Shown piece by piece: positions 45,496 through 55,221 of a stretch of DNA of 64,000 nucleotides. Position 1 is the stretch's first letter. The number at the start of each line of letters is the position of its first letter. The position numbers and the translations under genes are program-made. Source of the DNA: Candidatus Contubernalis alkalaceticus (GTDB taxonomy: Bacteria; Bacillota; Dethiobacteria; SKNC01); NCBI RefSeq assembly GCF_022558445.1, contig NZ_CP054699.1:1754001-1818000 (forward strand). The letters run 5' to 3'. The notes beneath the pieces are model-generated. The model was not told where the DNA came from, searched no databases, and saw only the letters and a program-made list of their open reading frames with translations.

Positions 45496-46200
45496 TCATA
45501 CAAATCTACAGTTTTGTACTCTCTCCGGGCAATCCCCACACTTGAGGTTAGCATTGGAAAGTTCAGAAAAACGTTCAGGATACTTGTAGTGCAGGTATTC
45601 CCATTGTATAAATATTACTAATGACATGACTAACAGGCTGTACGTCCAAAAAGAAAAAATAAAAATGAAGGGTGAAAAAATCATAAAATGACTCCAGTTA
45701 TATATTCGACAAGCATTACAGCACTTATTTCTCACAATCCAGGCTCGAAAAGGACACCAAACATTTATGCAAAATTCATCACTAAAATAAAAGAAAACAG
45801 CAATCAAATGAATCGAAATCAAATCTATAATCCTGGCAAAATAAAAAATCCCTATTAAAAAGAGCAGAGTCAACCAGAAAAACCCAGCCCAGCCTGCCCG
45901 GCGGTTATATTTTTTTGTATATTCCAGAACTTCCTTTTTATCATAAGGCACCTTTTTTTCACGAAAATGTCTAGCAAAAATCTTCCCGCAGGAGATATGG
46001 CGGTTATATTTAGGTAATAAAATTTGAAGCATTTCCAGCATGAGCAGCAGCCATATCACATGATAAACCTTAACGTCCCCCAGACGATAATTAATTATCT
46101 CCGTAAGCATCTCCAAATTAAACATATACAGATAAAGAATTACCAAAAATACTATTGTACGAAAAATAAATTTTCTTCGTATTGGTTTCCTTTCAATCAA
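45496..46200 (-). CDS. Cys-rich polytopic membrane protein of unknown family
   Basis: 234 residues from TTG 46200 (GGGAGGAG six nt upstream). Five or so membrane helices surround a Cys-rich loop, CINVWCPFRAWIVRNKCCNA and C, and the C-terminus ends in CGDCPERVQNC. The clustering suggests a metal or iron-sulfur site on the cytosolic face. I do not recognise the family. No related genes lie beside it. Confidence 0.6.
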   Translation of the reverse strand: MIERKPIRRKFIFRTIVFLVILYLYMFNLEMLTEIINYRLGDVKVYHVIWLLLMLEMLQILLPKYNRHISCGKIFARHFREKKVPYDKKEVLEYTKKYNRRAGWAGFFWLTLLFLIGIFYFARIIDLISIHLIAVFFYFSDEFCINVWCPFRAWIVRNKCCNACRIYNWSHFMIFSPFIFIFSFWTYSLLVMSLVIFIQWEYLHYKYPERFSELSNANLKCGDCPERVQNCRFV

Positions 46201-46735
46201 AATTTACTCCTCCCGACCTACGGTTCCATTATAACTATTATTATATCACCGTTAAGGCAGGCAATTTTCTTTTTTTTTTTTTTTTAAGTTTCAACTTTCT
46301 GAGCTGTAGATTCAACAGCACTAAAGATGCAGCCTGATGCGTTGTCCATTGCCCCCAAGTTATAGTGAGTACATAACAGGACCATTTTTTCATTCTGCCC
46401 CCTGTCCCTCATCCCACCAAAATACTAGAAAAATGTTGTCAAATAATACAATCGTTGCCGCAAAAAATAACAGCTTTCTTATGTTTTAAGTTGATTGTTG
46501 TCAAATGCAACATTATTTACGCAAACTAATGGGTATCTTGACGTACAGATCGGTTATTTTAGTTTCATTAATTTTTTTTTAACCATTCACAATATCTTCA
46601 CTTTTTCATGACTTTCCTAGTGTATAATCAAAAGTGTATAATTAAAAGTGTATAATTAAAAGAGCGACTTCTCACTTGAACAGTTACAACTGAACCTGAA
46701 TAAATCAAACAATATGAATTAATGGAGGTTAAAAA
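46201..46735. promoter_or_regulatory. 535-bp upstream region of the FKBP-like gene
   Basis: It holds a T16 run near 46270-46286 and, just before the gene, three tandem 14-bp repeats of TGTATAAT.AAAAG (46621-46662), each containing a perfect -10 hexamer. No gene is seen in the remainder. Confidence 0.55.
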
Positions 46736-47827
46736 ATGAAAAAAATGAAAAAAATAAAAGCAATATTTAAACTTATGCTCTACATTACCCTTGCGCTATT
46801 CACTTATGTAGGCTGCTCTACCAATGAAACGTTTACCTACAGTCATGGCATCGATGAAAATGGCTTTTGGAAAGATATTACAGCACTTGATTATGTAGAA
46901 CTGTGTGAGTATATGGGAATATCGATACCAAGAGATATTCATGAGATTTCGGATGAATCTGTTCAAACAGAAGTTAACAAGATTTTAGCTGATTTCACCC
47001 ATGAGAAGCAAGTAAAAGATCGTGCTGTAGTAGATGGTGACACTGTCAATATCGATTATGTCGGTAGCGTTGATGGCGTAAATTTTGATGGAGGCAGCAC
47101 TCATGGTTTAGGCACAGAGGTTACCATCGGAGTTACAAACTATATTGATGGCTTCTTTGAACAGCTTATTCAGCGTTCTCCCGGTGAATCATTTGATATT
47201 GAGGTGACGTTCCCTGAGGATTATGGCAATGAAGAAATTAATGGAAAGGACGCTGTGTTTAAAGTAACGCTTAACTATATCGTTGAAATGACCACACCCG
47301 AATTGACCGACGATTTTGTTGCAGAAAACTTATCGTTATATTACGGCTTTGACACTGCTGCAGAGATGGAAACATATGTTAAGAACAGCTTACAAAGTTC
47401 AGCCATATTATTCTATGTACAGGAATACATTTTTGAGAATACGGCTATTACATCTCTTCCCAAAAGCCTTTTGGAGTATCAGGAAAATTCGCTGATCTAC
47501 TACTATCAGGATTATGCGGATTATAACGACATGGATTTTGAGGAATTTCTGATTACTTATATGGGCGTATCAACCACTGAAGAGCTGCTTAAAGAATACC
47601 TTGATAATAATACAGAAACTGCTAAGTTCAACCTTATCATGCAGGCTATTGCTGAAGATGCCAGCATTTCCGTCAATGATGATGATGTGGTGGCACATTT
47701 CACAGAGTTTGTAGGGGCACAGGATTACTCGGAGTTAGAGGAATATTACGGCATGCCTTATCTTAAGTTAATGGTTCTCCATCAGTCAGTTCTGGATTAT
47801 CTCGAAGATAACATCGTTATGGATTAA
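46736..47827 (+). CDS. FKBP/trigger-factor-like peptidyl-prolyl isomerase lipoprotein
   Basis: 363 residues. After a lipoprotein signal (FTYVGCST) the segment VVDGDTVNIDYVGSVDGVNF ... FPEDYGNEEINGKDAVFKVT matches the FKBP domain of trigger factor. The remaining 170 residues resemble the trigger-factor C-terminal helical arm (MTTPELTDDFVAENLS, EMETYVKNSLQ). An extracytoplasmic, membrane-tethered folding factor is the natural reading. GGAGG precedes the ATG. It is transcribed alone. Confidence 0.88.
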   Translation: MKKMKKIKAIFKLMLYITLALFTYVGCSTNETFTYSHGIDENGFWKDITALDYVELCEYMGISIPRDIHEISDESVQTEVNKILADFTHEKQVKDRAVVDGDTVNIDYVGSVDGVNFDGGSTHGLGTEVTIGVTNYIDGFFEQLIQRSPGESFDIEVTFPEDYGNEEINGKDAVFKVTLNYIVEMTTPELTDDFVAENLSLYYGFDTAAEMETYVKNSLQSSAILFYVQEYIFENTAITSLPKSLLEYQENSLIYYYQDYADYNDMDFEEFLITYMGVSTTEELLKEYLDNNTETAKFNLIMQAIAEDASISVNDDDVVAHFTEFVGAQDYSELEEYYGMPYLKLMVLHQSVLDYLEDNIVMD

Positions 47828-48093
47828 CCTGATACCCTTCCTGTAGGTATATGAGGAGGAAGCCATTCCCGCCGGAAGGGTTGAATGGTAATGTTCTCAA
47901 TGAAAAGATTCTCAGAACATTAAACAAACAAAAATCTCAATATATTGGGTGTAGTTGTCAATAAATTTTTCTAAAAAAAGCGGAGTTTTTCCTGCAATGC
48001 TTTTTATAGAAATTTGTTTCCAGTGTGGCAGGGTAGAAATATCAGTGTTATAATCAAAGAGTATATGTAATAAAAAAAGGGGTGAAGGAATTA
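47828..48093. other. 265-bp region between the FKBP-like gene and citrate synthase
   Basis: AATGTTCT...AGAACATT (about 47888-47920) forms a hairpin and ACCCTTCC...GGAAGGGTT a longer one. A TATAAT at 48049-48054 is a plausible -10 for the citrate synthase gene. Confidence 0.4.
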
Positions 48094-49455
48094 ATGAGCA
48101 ACCGTTTTTCTCAGATAACACCCGAATTATTAGAACTTTCAGATTTGTGTGAAAGAAATAGTAAAATTGATCCTGCGCTTTATGATCGATACGATGTAAA
48201 AAGAGGCCTTCGTGATATAAGTGGAAAAGGTGTGCTGGCTGGTTTGACGGAGATTTCCGAGATTGTCTCCTCCAAAAATATTGATGGAAAAGAACATCCT
48301 TGCGAAGGTAAACTTTATTATAGGGGTATTGATGTTGAAAATATCGTGGAAGGGTTTCTAAGAGAAGACCGCTTCGGATTTGAAGAGGTAGCCTATTTAT
48401 TAATGTTCGGTCAGCTGCCCGATGCCCAGAAGTTGATCAATTTTACCCGGCTATTGGACAAATATCGTTCGCTGCCCACTAACTTCGTCCGCGATATCAT
48501 CATGAAGGCTCCCAGTCAGGATATGATGAATACACTGGCTCGCAGCGTGTTGACAATGTATTCCTACGATGATTACGCCGATGACATTTCTTTACCTAAC
48601 GTATTGCGACAGTCGCTGCAGTTGTTGGCCCTGTTCCCTTTACTGGCCGTGTATGGGTACCAGGCTTATTGTCACTACCATGATAACAAGAGCCTCTATA
48701 TTCATGCTCCAAAACCTGAACTGTCCACAGCGGAGAATATTCTGCACATACTAAGGTTAGACAGCCAGTATACATCATTGGAAGCCAAGATACTTGACTT
48801 GGCCCTGGTACTGCATGCTGAGCACGGTGGCGGAAATAATTCTAGTTTTACAACTCATGTGGTTACTTCCTCAGGAACAGACACTTATTCCACAATTACG
48901 GCGGCACTTGGGTCACTGAAAGGGCCAAGGCACGGTGGTGCCAACATTAAAGTGGGACAAATGTTTGAGGATATGAAAGCGAATATTAAAGATTGGACCA
49001 ATGAGTCCAGTGTGGCAGACTATCTCACCAGATTGTTAAATAAACAGGCATTTGATCGTTGTGGACTGATTTACGGGATGGGACATGCTGTATACTCCCT
49101 GTCTGACCCCCGTGCAAATGTGTTAAAAAGATTCGTAGAGAGCCTTTCAAAAGAGAAAAATCGTATCGAAGAATTCCAGCTTTACTCGTTGGTAGAAAGA
49201 CTGGCCCCGGAAATTATCGGGAGGGAACGGCGTATTTACAAAGGAGTCAGTGCAAATGTTGACTTTTACAGCGGTTTTGTATACAATATGCTGGATCTGC
49301 CGCTGCAATTATACACGCCCTTGTTTGCCATTGCCCGCATTTCCGGATGGTCAGCTCATCGCTTAGAAGAAATTGTAAATTCCGGCAAAATGATTCGACC
49401 TGCTTATAAGGCGGTTTCAGCGTGTCAAAAATATATTCCGTTGGAAGCTCGTTAA
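48094..49455 (+). CDS. gltA: citrate synthase (Si type)
   Basis: 453 residues from ATG 48094 (GAAGGA just upstream; a GTG at 48082 is the alternative). Active-site segments are intact: LHAEHGGGNNSSFTTH with the first His, LKGPRHGGANIKV, GMGHAVYSLSDPRANVLK with the second His and Asp, and SANVDFYSGFVYNMLDLP with the citrate-binding Arg region nearby. It condenses acetyl-CoA with oxaloacetate in the cytosol. The N-terminal extension of about 40 residues and the length fit the Clostridial group often annotated citrate/2-methylcitrate synthase. No other TCA genes are adjacent. Confidence 0.95.
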   Translation: MSNRFSQITPELLELSDLCERNSKIDPALYDRYDVKRGLRDISGKGVLAGLTEISEIVSSKNIDGKEHPCEGKLYYRGIDVENIVEGFLREDRFGFEEVAYLLMFGQLPDAQKLINFTRLLDKYRSLPTNFVRDIIMKAPSQDMMNTLARSVLTMYSYDDYADDISLPNVLRQSLQLLALFPLLAVYGYQAYCHYHDNKSLYIHAPKPELSTAENILHILRLDSQYTSLEAKILDLALVLHAEHGGGNNSSFTTHVVTSSGTDTYSTITAALGSLKGPRHGGANIKVGQMFEDMKANIKDWTNESSVADYLTRLLNKQAFDRCGLIYGMGHAVYSLSDPRANVLKRFVESLSKEKNRIEEFQLYSLVERLAPEIIGRERRIYKGVSANVDFYSGFVYNMLDLPLQLYTPLFAIARISGWSAHRLEEIVNSGKMIRPAYKAVSACQKYIPLEAR

Positions 49456-49463
49456 GGGGGACA

Positions 49464-49497
49464 GGAGGAGGACAAGTTCCCCCTGTCCTCCTTCTGT
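49464..49497 (+). terminator. hairpin after citrate synthase
   Basis: AGGAGGACA-AGTTCCCCC-TGTCCTCCT forms a nine-base stem followed by TCTGTCTT. The T-tract is weak. Confidence 0.55.
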
Positions 49498-49521
49498 CTT
49501 AGTAACTGTCCCACTCTGGTG

Positions 49522-50247
49522 CTATCCTTCCATCTGAAGTTTAATAACTCCACCTATAAGAAGCAGCAGTCCAATTACACTCATCCAAAGGAGAGGTGTT
49601 AAGAGAGATGAAAGGCTTACGCCTACGGTTAAAATCTCTTTTAACGTATTGGCTGCCCAGCTTTGGGGAGATATGGAAGCAATAACTCTGATGATAGTGT
49701 TTGAATTATCTATGGGGAAAAAAACTCCCCCCAACATGGTTCCAATCATGACTACGGCCATAGCCACCGCCTGAATCTGACCTTGGCTCTTTAAAAAACC
49801 AGCTAAAAAAAGTCCAAGTCCTGTCATGGTAAAGATATATACTATTAATACAACAACCATTTCAAGGTATCCCTGGTTCCAGGGCGCACCGAAAAGATAT
49901 TTACTGGAAAGCAGCAAAACCGCTGACTGCATTATAGCCATCATGAATAGTTTGATGAAGTATCCCGCCATTATGTTCCAGTATGAGGTGGAACTGGCTA
50001 AAATTCTATGCCATGTGCCATTTTGTTTTTCCTCCAGGATATATCCCCCTGCTGAAGTAATGATGTTTAAGGCTACAAACATGACCAAAACTCCCAGTGC
50101 AGCCATTTCATACATTCCACCTTCTACAGGAAGGAAACTCATGACCCAAGTCATCATTATTGGAAGCCCTATTAGAAACATAATATATACAGGGTCTGCT
50201 AACATCTGACGAATCCCAACTGATACAATCGCTATTGTTTTTTTCAT
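49522..50247 (-). CDS. ABC-2 type permease of the TetR-controlled exporter
   Basis: 241 residues with six helices; GLPIMMTWVMSFLPVEGG opens the outer loop, GGYILEEKQNGTWHRILASS is the coupling region, and GTMLGGVFFPID lies between helices 4 and 5. It follows the ATPase by 18 bp. A 90-bp scar of a sister gene lies at 23462-23555. Substrate unknown; TetR control suggests export of a toxic or signalling compound. Confidence 0.92.
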   Translation of the reverse strand: MKKTIAIVSVGIRQMLADPVYIMFLIGLPIMMTWVMSFLPVEGGMYEMAALGVLVMFVALNIITSAGGYILEEKQNGTWHRILASSTSYWNIMAGYFIKLFMMAIMQSAVLLLSSKYLFGAPWNQGYLEMVVVLIVYIFTMTGLGLFLAGFLKSQGQIQAVAMAVVMIGTMLGGVFFPIDNSNTIIRVIASISPQSWAANTLKEILTVGVSLSSLLTPLLWMSVIGLLLLIGGVIKLQMEG

Positions 50248-50265
50248 GATATTCTCCCCCTTCGT

Positions 50266-51201
50266 TTAATCTCGCAAAGCTTTTCCGGTTAGCTTTAAAA
50301 ATAAGCTTTCCAGGTTAGGCTTATGGATTTTAATTTCAGAAACAATCCCTCCATGGCCAACAATTGTTTCAAAGGCCAGAGGTAAAATCTTCTCTGCATT
50401 GGATGTAATAATTTTTAACTTTTCGTTTAATGAAAAGGCCTTTTCAACTCCCGGCAGGGTTTGAATAGTGTTTTGAATTTCTTCAGAGAAGCTGTTCATG
50501 TTTATAGTCAGTTCCTGGTATTCAGAACCCCGTTTTAGTAGTTCAGCCAATGTGCCCTCCGAAATTATCTGCCCATTATCCATTATAGCAACACGGTCAC
50601 AGAGATACTCAACTTCTTCAACATAGTGGCTGGTATAGATAACGGTTATATCCCTCTCCCTAAGGTGTTTTACTGTTTCCAGTATGTGGTTTCTTGATTG
50701 AGGGTCAATTCCTACCGTAGGCTCATCCATGATCAGCAGCCTGGGACTATGAATAAGTCCTGCCGCTATATTTAGCCTTCGTTTCATACCTCCTGAATAT
50801 TTACTAATTTTTCCATCTGCTCTGTCTTCAAGGCCTACAACCTTAAGAACTTCATCGATGGCTTTTTCCAACTCATTGGAAGTAAGGCCATTAATAGTCC
50901 CCCAGAAACCAAGATTTGCCTTAGCGGAAAGCATTGGATAAAGGGCCGGTTCCTGAGGAACAATACCAATCAATTTTTTGGCTTTAGCTCCATCTTTAGC
51001 CACATCCCAATTATCGACCATAATCTTTCCAGAATTTGCTTTTAGTAAACCACAGATTAAGGAAAGAGTAGTTGATTTCCCTGCACCGTTTGGACCAAGA
51101 AGACCAAAAATTTCTCCCTCCTGGACAGAGAAGCTAGCACCATTGACAGCCTGCCTTGAACCAAAAGCTTTTTTTAAATCCTTTACCTCCAGTAACGCCA
51201 T
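50266..51201 (-). CDS. ABC transporter ATP-binding protein of the exporter
   Basis: 311 residues with Walker A GPNGAGKST near 38, signature YSGGMKRRLN, Walker B LLIMDEPTVGIDPQ and YTSHYVEEVEYL. The C-terminal 90 residues are the usual exporter extension. GGGGGTG precedes the ATG, and the start lies 4 nt after the stop of the decayed tetR, so the operon order tetR-ATPase-permease is preserved. Confidence 0.95.
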   Translation of the reverse strand: MALLEVKDLKKAFGSRQAVNGASFSVQEGEIFGLLGPNGAGKSTTLSLICGLLKANSGKIMVDNWDVAKDGAKAKKLIGIVPQEPALYPMLSAKANLGFWGTINGLTSNELEKAIDEVLKVVGLEDRADGKISKYSGGMKRRLNIAAGLIHSPRLLIMDEPTVGIDPQSRNHILETVKHLRERDITVIYTSHYVEEVEYLCDRVAIMDNGQIISEGTLAELLKRGSEYQELTINMNSFSEEIQNTIQTLPGVEKAFSLNEKLKIITSNAEKILPLAFETIVGHGGIVSEIKIHKPNLESLFLKLTGKALRD

Positions 51202-51204
51202 AAT

Positions 51205-51643
51205 TCACACCCCCATTTTTTTTTGTTTAAAATGTTCAAATACTCCGCTGTAACCCCACAATTGGTTAATCTTGATTTTTTTGGGATTATCTCCTCCCTG
51301 TGCATTATTGGTTCCCCAGATTTAAACGCCTCCCCTGCATTCTTAAGGTACCGTAGAATAGCTTGATCAGAGTTTGAACCGAAGGCGTCCGAGTTTACCA
51401 ACACCGTGGAATATGTTCGGTATATTTACGCTGCTGGAATTCCTTAAGAAGTCCCCGGGCTTTTATCCGAAGAACCTTTTGCAGCTCCTCCACAGACTTC
51501 ACGTAGGAGTAAATAGGCATGGTTGATGATCCAATTTTTTTAGCAATAGCTCGGGTGGAAACCGCATCCCAACCCTGTTCCTGAATTAGCTGAAAGTCAG
51601 CCTCAATAATTTGGGAATAGGAATACACACTGGGTTGAATCAT
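51205..51643 (-). pseudogene. tetR, internally deleted (paralogue of 23589-24200)
   Basis: From ATG 51643 (CGGAGGTGG) the DNA-binding part is intact for about 78 residues (AVSTRAIAKKIGSSTMPIYS, KARGLLKEFQQRKYTEH). Then about 80 residues are missing. The C-terminal segment LVNSDAFGSNSDQAILRYLK follows out of frame, with one more shift before WGTNNAQGG.. to the stop at 51205. The truncated 82-residue product might still contain a helix-turn-helix but lacks the dimerisation domain. Confidence 0.92.
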
Positions 51644-51658
51644 AAAACCACCTCCGAC

Positions 51659-51756
51659 ATAACTCTTGTTATTCTTTATAACATAAGTTTTAAAATAAAA
51701 CTTATGTTATAAAGAATAACTACTGTTATTGTATATAACACCAGTTATAATGTCAA
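51659..51756 (-). promoter_or_regulatory. exporter operon promoter with five operators at 19-bp period
   Basis: Palindromes ATAAC-N4-GTTAT (two with one changed arm base) start at 51659, 51678, 51697, 51716 and 51735, each 19 bp from the next. The minus-strand promoter TTGACA (51751-51756)-N17-TACAAT (51728-51733) encloses the last one, as in the 24.2-kb copy. The two middle sites also form one larger palindrome (51677-51711). Confidence 0.92.
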
Positions 51757-51784
51757 GGGTTTTTAAAGATTTTTTTTTATAATT

Positions 51785-51823
51785 AAAAAGACCCCACATA
51801 TTATTGTAATGTAGGGTCTTTTT
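51785..51823. terminator. bidirectional terminator
   Basis: AAAAAGACCC-CACAT...ATGT-AGGGTCTTTTT, with T-runs in both directions, separates the 62-residue gene from the tetR promoter. Confidence 0.88.
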
Positions 51824-51850
51824 ATGGCTCTAAAAAATAAAAATATGTTG

Positions 51851-52039
51851 TTACCAGGGAACTTTCCCGGTAATTTTATAGCGTATTAATTGAGTAATCA
51901 TAAATAAAGAACTACCTATAACCACAAAACGCCATACTCCAATGTCATTCACACTTTCGTATCCAAGCACTCGTGCAAGAGCAAAAACAGCTATCATAGC
52001 AATTACCCAATCTAGAAATACTCCCCATAATTTTAACAA
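51851..52039 (-). CDS. 62-residue two-helix membrane protein
   Basis: Starts with TTG 52039, seven nt after GGAGGTG. Two hydrophobic helices (residues 4-23 and 37-52) are separated by RVLGYESVNDIGVWR. The family is not recognised. It ends 28 bp before a strong terminator, so it forms a unit of its own. Confidence 0.6.
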   Translation of the reverse strand: MLKLWGVFLDWVIAMIAVFALARVLGYESVNDIGVWRFVVIGSSLFMITQLIRYKITGKVPW

Positions 52040-52329
52040 AAAGTGACACCTCCAATAGTTATAATTAGATTTCTCTCATTACCGTGGCACCATTTTTTAT
52101 CAATTCATTAGCTAATTTGTGTGCTAATGCCCTCCGTAAGAGGTGAATATTTCTGTAATCGGAGGAGTTTTTTGGGTTATGGTATAACCAGCGGCTCAAC
52201 TGTAAACGCTAACCTTGCAGCATATTTTTACATACTTTCACGGCATATTATATCACTTATCTATTTATTTGACTAAAAAACTAGTAATTAAACAACGCAA
52301 ATATTAATTAATTGAAGGATAGTGATTAA
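52040..52329. other. 290 bp without an intact gene
   Basis: A 24-codon minus-strand tail, RRALAHKLANELIKNGATVM then REI and stop (ending near 52069), looks like the end of a lost gene. Otherwise nothing is seen. Confidence 0.35.
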
Positions 52330-53744
52330 ATGATGACAGATATTTGCTGGAGCAGTGGTTTGGATATTGTCCGGTTAATTAAAAATAAAAAGGTCTCCCC
52401 CGTTGAAGTACTGGAATGTTATCTTGAGACAATTAAAAAAAAAATCTCCAAATCAATGCTGTGGTCACCTTTATGGAGGATTCAGCAAGGGATCAGGCAA
52501 AAAAAGCGGAGGAAAGTGTAAATAAAAGGGAACAGCTGGGACTCCTTCATGGAATTCCTGTAACTTTAAAAGACAATATTTATACCCAGGGTGTTCGGAC
52601 TACTTTTGGGTCAAAATTATATGAAAATTTTGTACCTGATAGCGATGCTGTCTTGGTTGCACGGTTAAAAAGAGCCGGTGCAATAATTCTGGGTAAAACC
52701 AACATGCCTGAGTTTGGCCTGCTCCCCATAACTGACAATCTCATTTTTGGTTCAACTCAAAATCCTTGGGATCATAAAAAAACCAGCGGAGGCTCCAGTG
52801 GGGGCTCCGCTGCAGCAGTGGCTGCAGGATTATGTCCCATTTCCATAGGAAATGATACAGGCGGGTCTCTCCGTATCCCTGCCAGTCTTTGTGGGGTTTA
52901 TGGGTTTAAACCTTCTTTTGGACGTGTTCCGATATATCCCAGGCTGCCGGGATGGGATTCATTAATTCACGAAGGTCCAATAACCAGGACAGTAGCAGAT
53001 GCCGCCCTTACGCTGGAGGTATTAGCTGGTCCAGATGAACGGGATCGTTTAAGTCTACCGGCAGGTACAACTGATTATTTGTCTACTTTAAACAAGGGAG
53101 TAAAAGGGCTTACTGCAGCTTACAGCCATGATTTAGGTTATGCTATCGTAGACCCTGAAATTAAGAGCATAGTTTATAAAGCAGCACTTACCTTTGAAAG
53201 CCTTGGCTGTAAAGTTGAAGAAATAAAACCAAATCTTCCTGATATGTTAAAGGCCCTGGAAACCATTACTATAACCAACATGATTACTGCTAATGAGCAG
53301 CAATTAAATAAATGGAAAGAAGTAGCCTATCCAGCTAATCAATATATTTTTGATAAAATATTTGATATTGCCAATAAAGACCTTGTTAGGGACCAATTTG
53401 TAAGAGAACAAGTTCTTTGGGAGAAAGTAAGAAAGATTTTTGATGAATATGACCTGCTTATAACCCCTACCAGCGCTGTAACTGCTTTTGACTCAGGTGA
53501 AGGAGGGCCTATTGGCCCTACAATCATTGATAACAAAGAGGTGTCAGAGTTTTCTTGGACCTCTTTAACAGATCCATTTAATTTTACCGGACAGCCTGCA
53601 GCTTCTATTCCCTGTGGCTTTACCAAAAGTGGACTTCCTGTTGGATTACAGATTATAGGCAGGCGATATAGTGACCATTTAGTACTTCAAGCTTCTGCAG
53701 CGTTTGAAGAAGCAATCCTCCAGGTAGAAACTAACAATAATTAA
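52330..53744 (+). pseudogene. amidase-signature enzyme, split by a frameshift in an A10 run
   Basis: The first 42 codons (SSGLDIVRLIKNKKVSPVEV..) and the frame from about 52450 (INAVVTFMEDSARDQAKKAE) together make a full amidase-signature protein of about 470 residues. The catalytic Lys is in GIPVTLKDN, the cis-Ser and nucleophile Ser in [17 protein letters not shown] and [16 protein letters not shown]. The two parts are out of frame at ten consecutive A (52435-52444). Eight or eleven A would restore it. Phase variation, transcriptional slippage, a true mutation or a homopolymer error are all possible. The substrate of such amidases varies widely. Confidence 0.85.
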
Positions 53745-53791
53745 CGAAAAAAAGTAGAAAATGTACTAAAATATTATCCCATAATAACAAA

Positions 53792-53826
53792 AAACCGACC
53801 CTAATAAATCTTGTCGGTGATGCTGT
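53792..53826. repeat. diverged copy of the ACCGAC hairpin
   Basis: AACCGACC...TGTCGGTGATGCTGTT matches 10730-10763 (AACCGACA...TGTCGGTTATGTTGTT), with AAATC in both loops. It lies 50 bp after the amidase stop and may act as its terminator. Confidence 0.5.
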
Positions 53827-53948
53827 TTATCTACATCTGGACAAAGGTGTCTAGGTAGAATTCATATTATCGCTTTCCTAAAAAATCTATTATTTTTAAT
53901 ACTTAAATGATTATATTTTTATTATAGAATTCCTTTTTTATATTATTA

Positions 53949-53990
53949 TATGTTATGTTATGTTATGTTATGTTATGTTATGTTATGTTT
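53949..53990. repeat. pentanucleotide microsatellite (TATGT)8
   Basis: Eight exact tandem copies of TATGT occupy 53949-53988. It lies between two convergent genes, 70 bp beyond the glycerate kinase stop. Confidence 0.95.
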
Positions 53991-54059
53991 AGTCATATTT
54001 TTTCGATATTCGTCGTTACTATTCTTATGCATAGAACAATGTTCTATATTAGGACAATA

Positions 54060-55187
54060 TCATAAGTTTATCAAACGCATGATTTCCATTGTGGTACGCT
54101 GAATATTCTCGGCTGCTCTTTCTTTTGCTTCAGTCAGAGAGATAGGTGCATCAATAATGCAAAAATAAGCGGTTATCCCCTCTCTATGTAGAGTTTCCGC
54201 CCCTGCTGCAATACTGCCTGCCAGAGCAATCACAGGAACACCAAATTTGCGACCCCTACGGGCTACCCCAACAGGAACTTTGCCGAAAACGGACTGGGCA
54301 TCCAGCCTTCCTTCTCCTGTAAGAACCAGATCACAGTGAGCCAACTCCTTTTCCAGGCCAACCATGTCCATAACAAGATCGATACCCGGAGTCAACTGTC
54401 CCTTGAGAAAAGCCATGATACCGGCCCCAAGGCCTCCTGCGGCCCCGGCACCAGGTACGTGCTCCACCTCTACTCCCAGGTCCCTTCTAATAATCTTGGC
54501 AAAATGTTTTAATCCGTTATCCAATTTGTTCACCATTTCCCCATCAGCCCCTTTTTGCGGCCCATAAACTGCAGATGCGCCCTGCGTCCCTGTCAGGGGA
54601 TTGTTCACATCACAGGCAACCAGGATAGAAGCTTTCTCTAATGTGGGATCTAGGCCGCTGATATCGATGTGATCGAGTTTAATCAATTGTCCGCCTCCCA
54701 AACCTAGAGTTCCCCTCTCTTTATCCAGGAACTTTACTCCCAGAGCCTGCGCCATCCCCATCCCTCCATCGTTGGTGCCACTGCCTCCAATGCCAATAAT
54801 CAATTTTGTACATCCGTATTTCAGGGCTGCCTTAATTAATTCTCCTGTGCCATAGGTGGTAGTGAACATAGGATTTCTCTTCTCCTGTGGCACCAGCGTT
54901 AAGCCGGAGGCGGCTGCCATCTCTATCACTCCTGTTTTTCCGTCTTCCGACACTCCCCAATATGCCTCTACCGGTACTTTAAGAGGTCCCGATACAAGTT
55001 CCCGCCGTATTTCCCCGTTCATTGACCCTACCAGTGAATCAACCAGACCTTCCCCCCCGTCGGAGAGGGGTAGTTTGATGATTTGGGCTTCAGGCAGAAC
55101 TTTTTTAATACCTATTGCCATGTTTTCTGCCGCTTGAGCAGCTGTAAGGCTGCCTTTAAAGGAATCAGGTGCCAGCACTATACGCAT
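54060..55187 (-). CDS. glxK: glycerate 2-kinase (GlxK family)
   Basis: 375 residues from ATG 55187, nine nt after AAAGGAG; the frame start at 55214 is not supported. MRIVLAPDSFKGSLTAAQAA, PLSDGGEGLVDSL, GTGELIKAAL, IIGIGGSGTNDGGMGMA, LVACDVNNPLTG and LVLTGEGRLDAQS are the family motifs. It phosphorylates glycerate in the cytosol, linking it to glycolysis. No glyoxylate genes are beside it. Confidence 0.95.
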   Translation of the reverse strand: MRIVLAPDSFKGSLTAAQAAENMAIGIKKVLPEAQIIKLPLSDGGEGLVDSLVGSMNGEIRRELVSGPLKVPVEAYWGVSEDGKTGVIEMAAASGLTLVPQEKRNPMFTTTYGTGELIKAALKYGCTKLIIGIGGSGTNDGGMGMAQALGVKFLDKERGTLGLGGGQLIKLDHIDISGLDPTLEKASILVACDVNNPLTGTQGASAVYGPQKGADGEMVNKLDNGLKHFAKIIRRDLGVEVEHVPGAGAAGGLGAGIMAFLKGQLTPGIDLVMDMVGLEKELAHCDLVLTGEGRLDAQSVFGKVPVGVARRGRKFGVPVIALAGSIAAGAETLHREGITAYFCIIDAPISLTEAKERAAENIQRTTMEIMRLINL

Positions 55188-55221
55188 ATTGTTTAACTCC
55201 TTTTTTTCTCTCAATTAAAGG

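Noticed and set aside
52330-53744. Two separate genes (63 and 427 codons)
   Set aside because: They are the two frames of one amidase interrupted at an A10 run.
53949-53990. Origin or iteron array
   Set aside because: A simple pentanucleotide repeat with no DnaA boxes or replication gene nearby.
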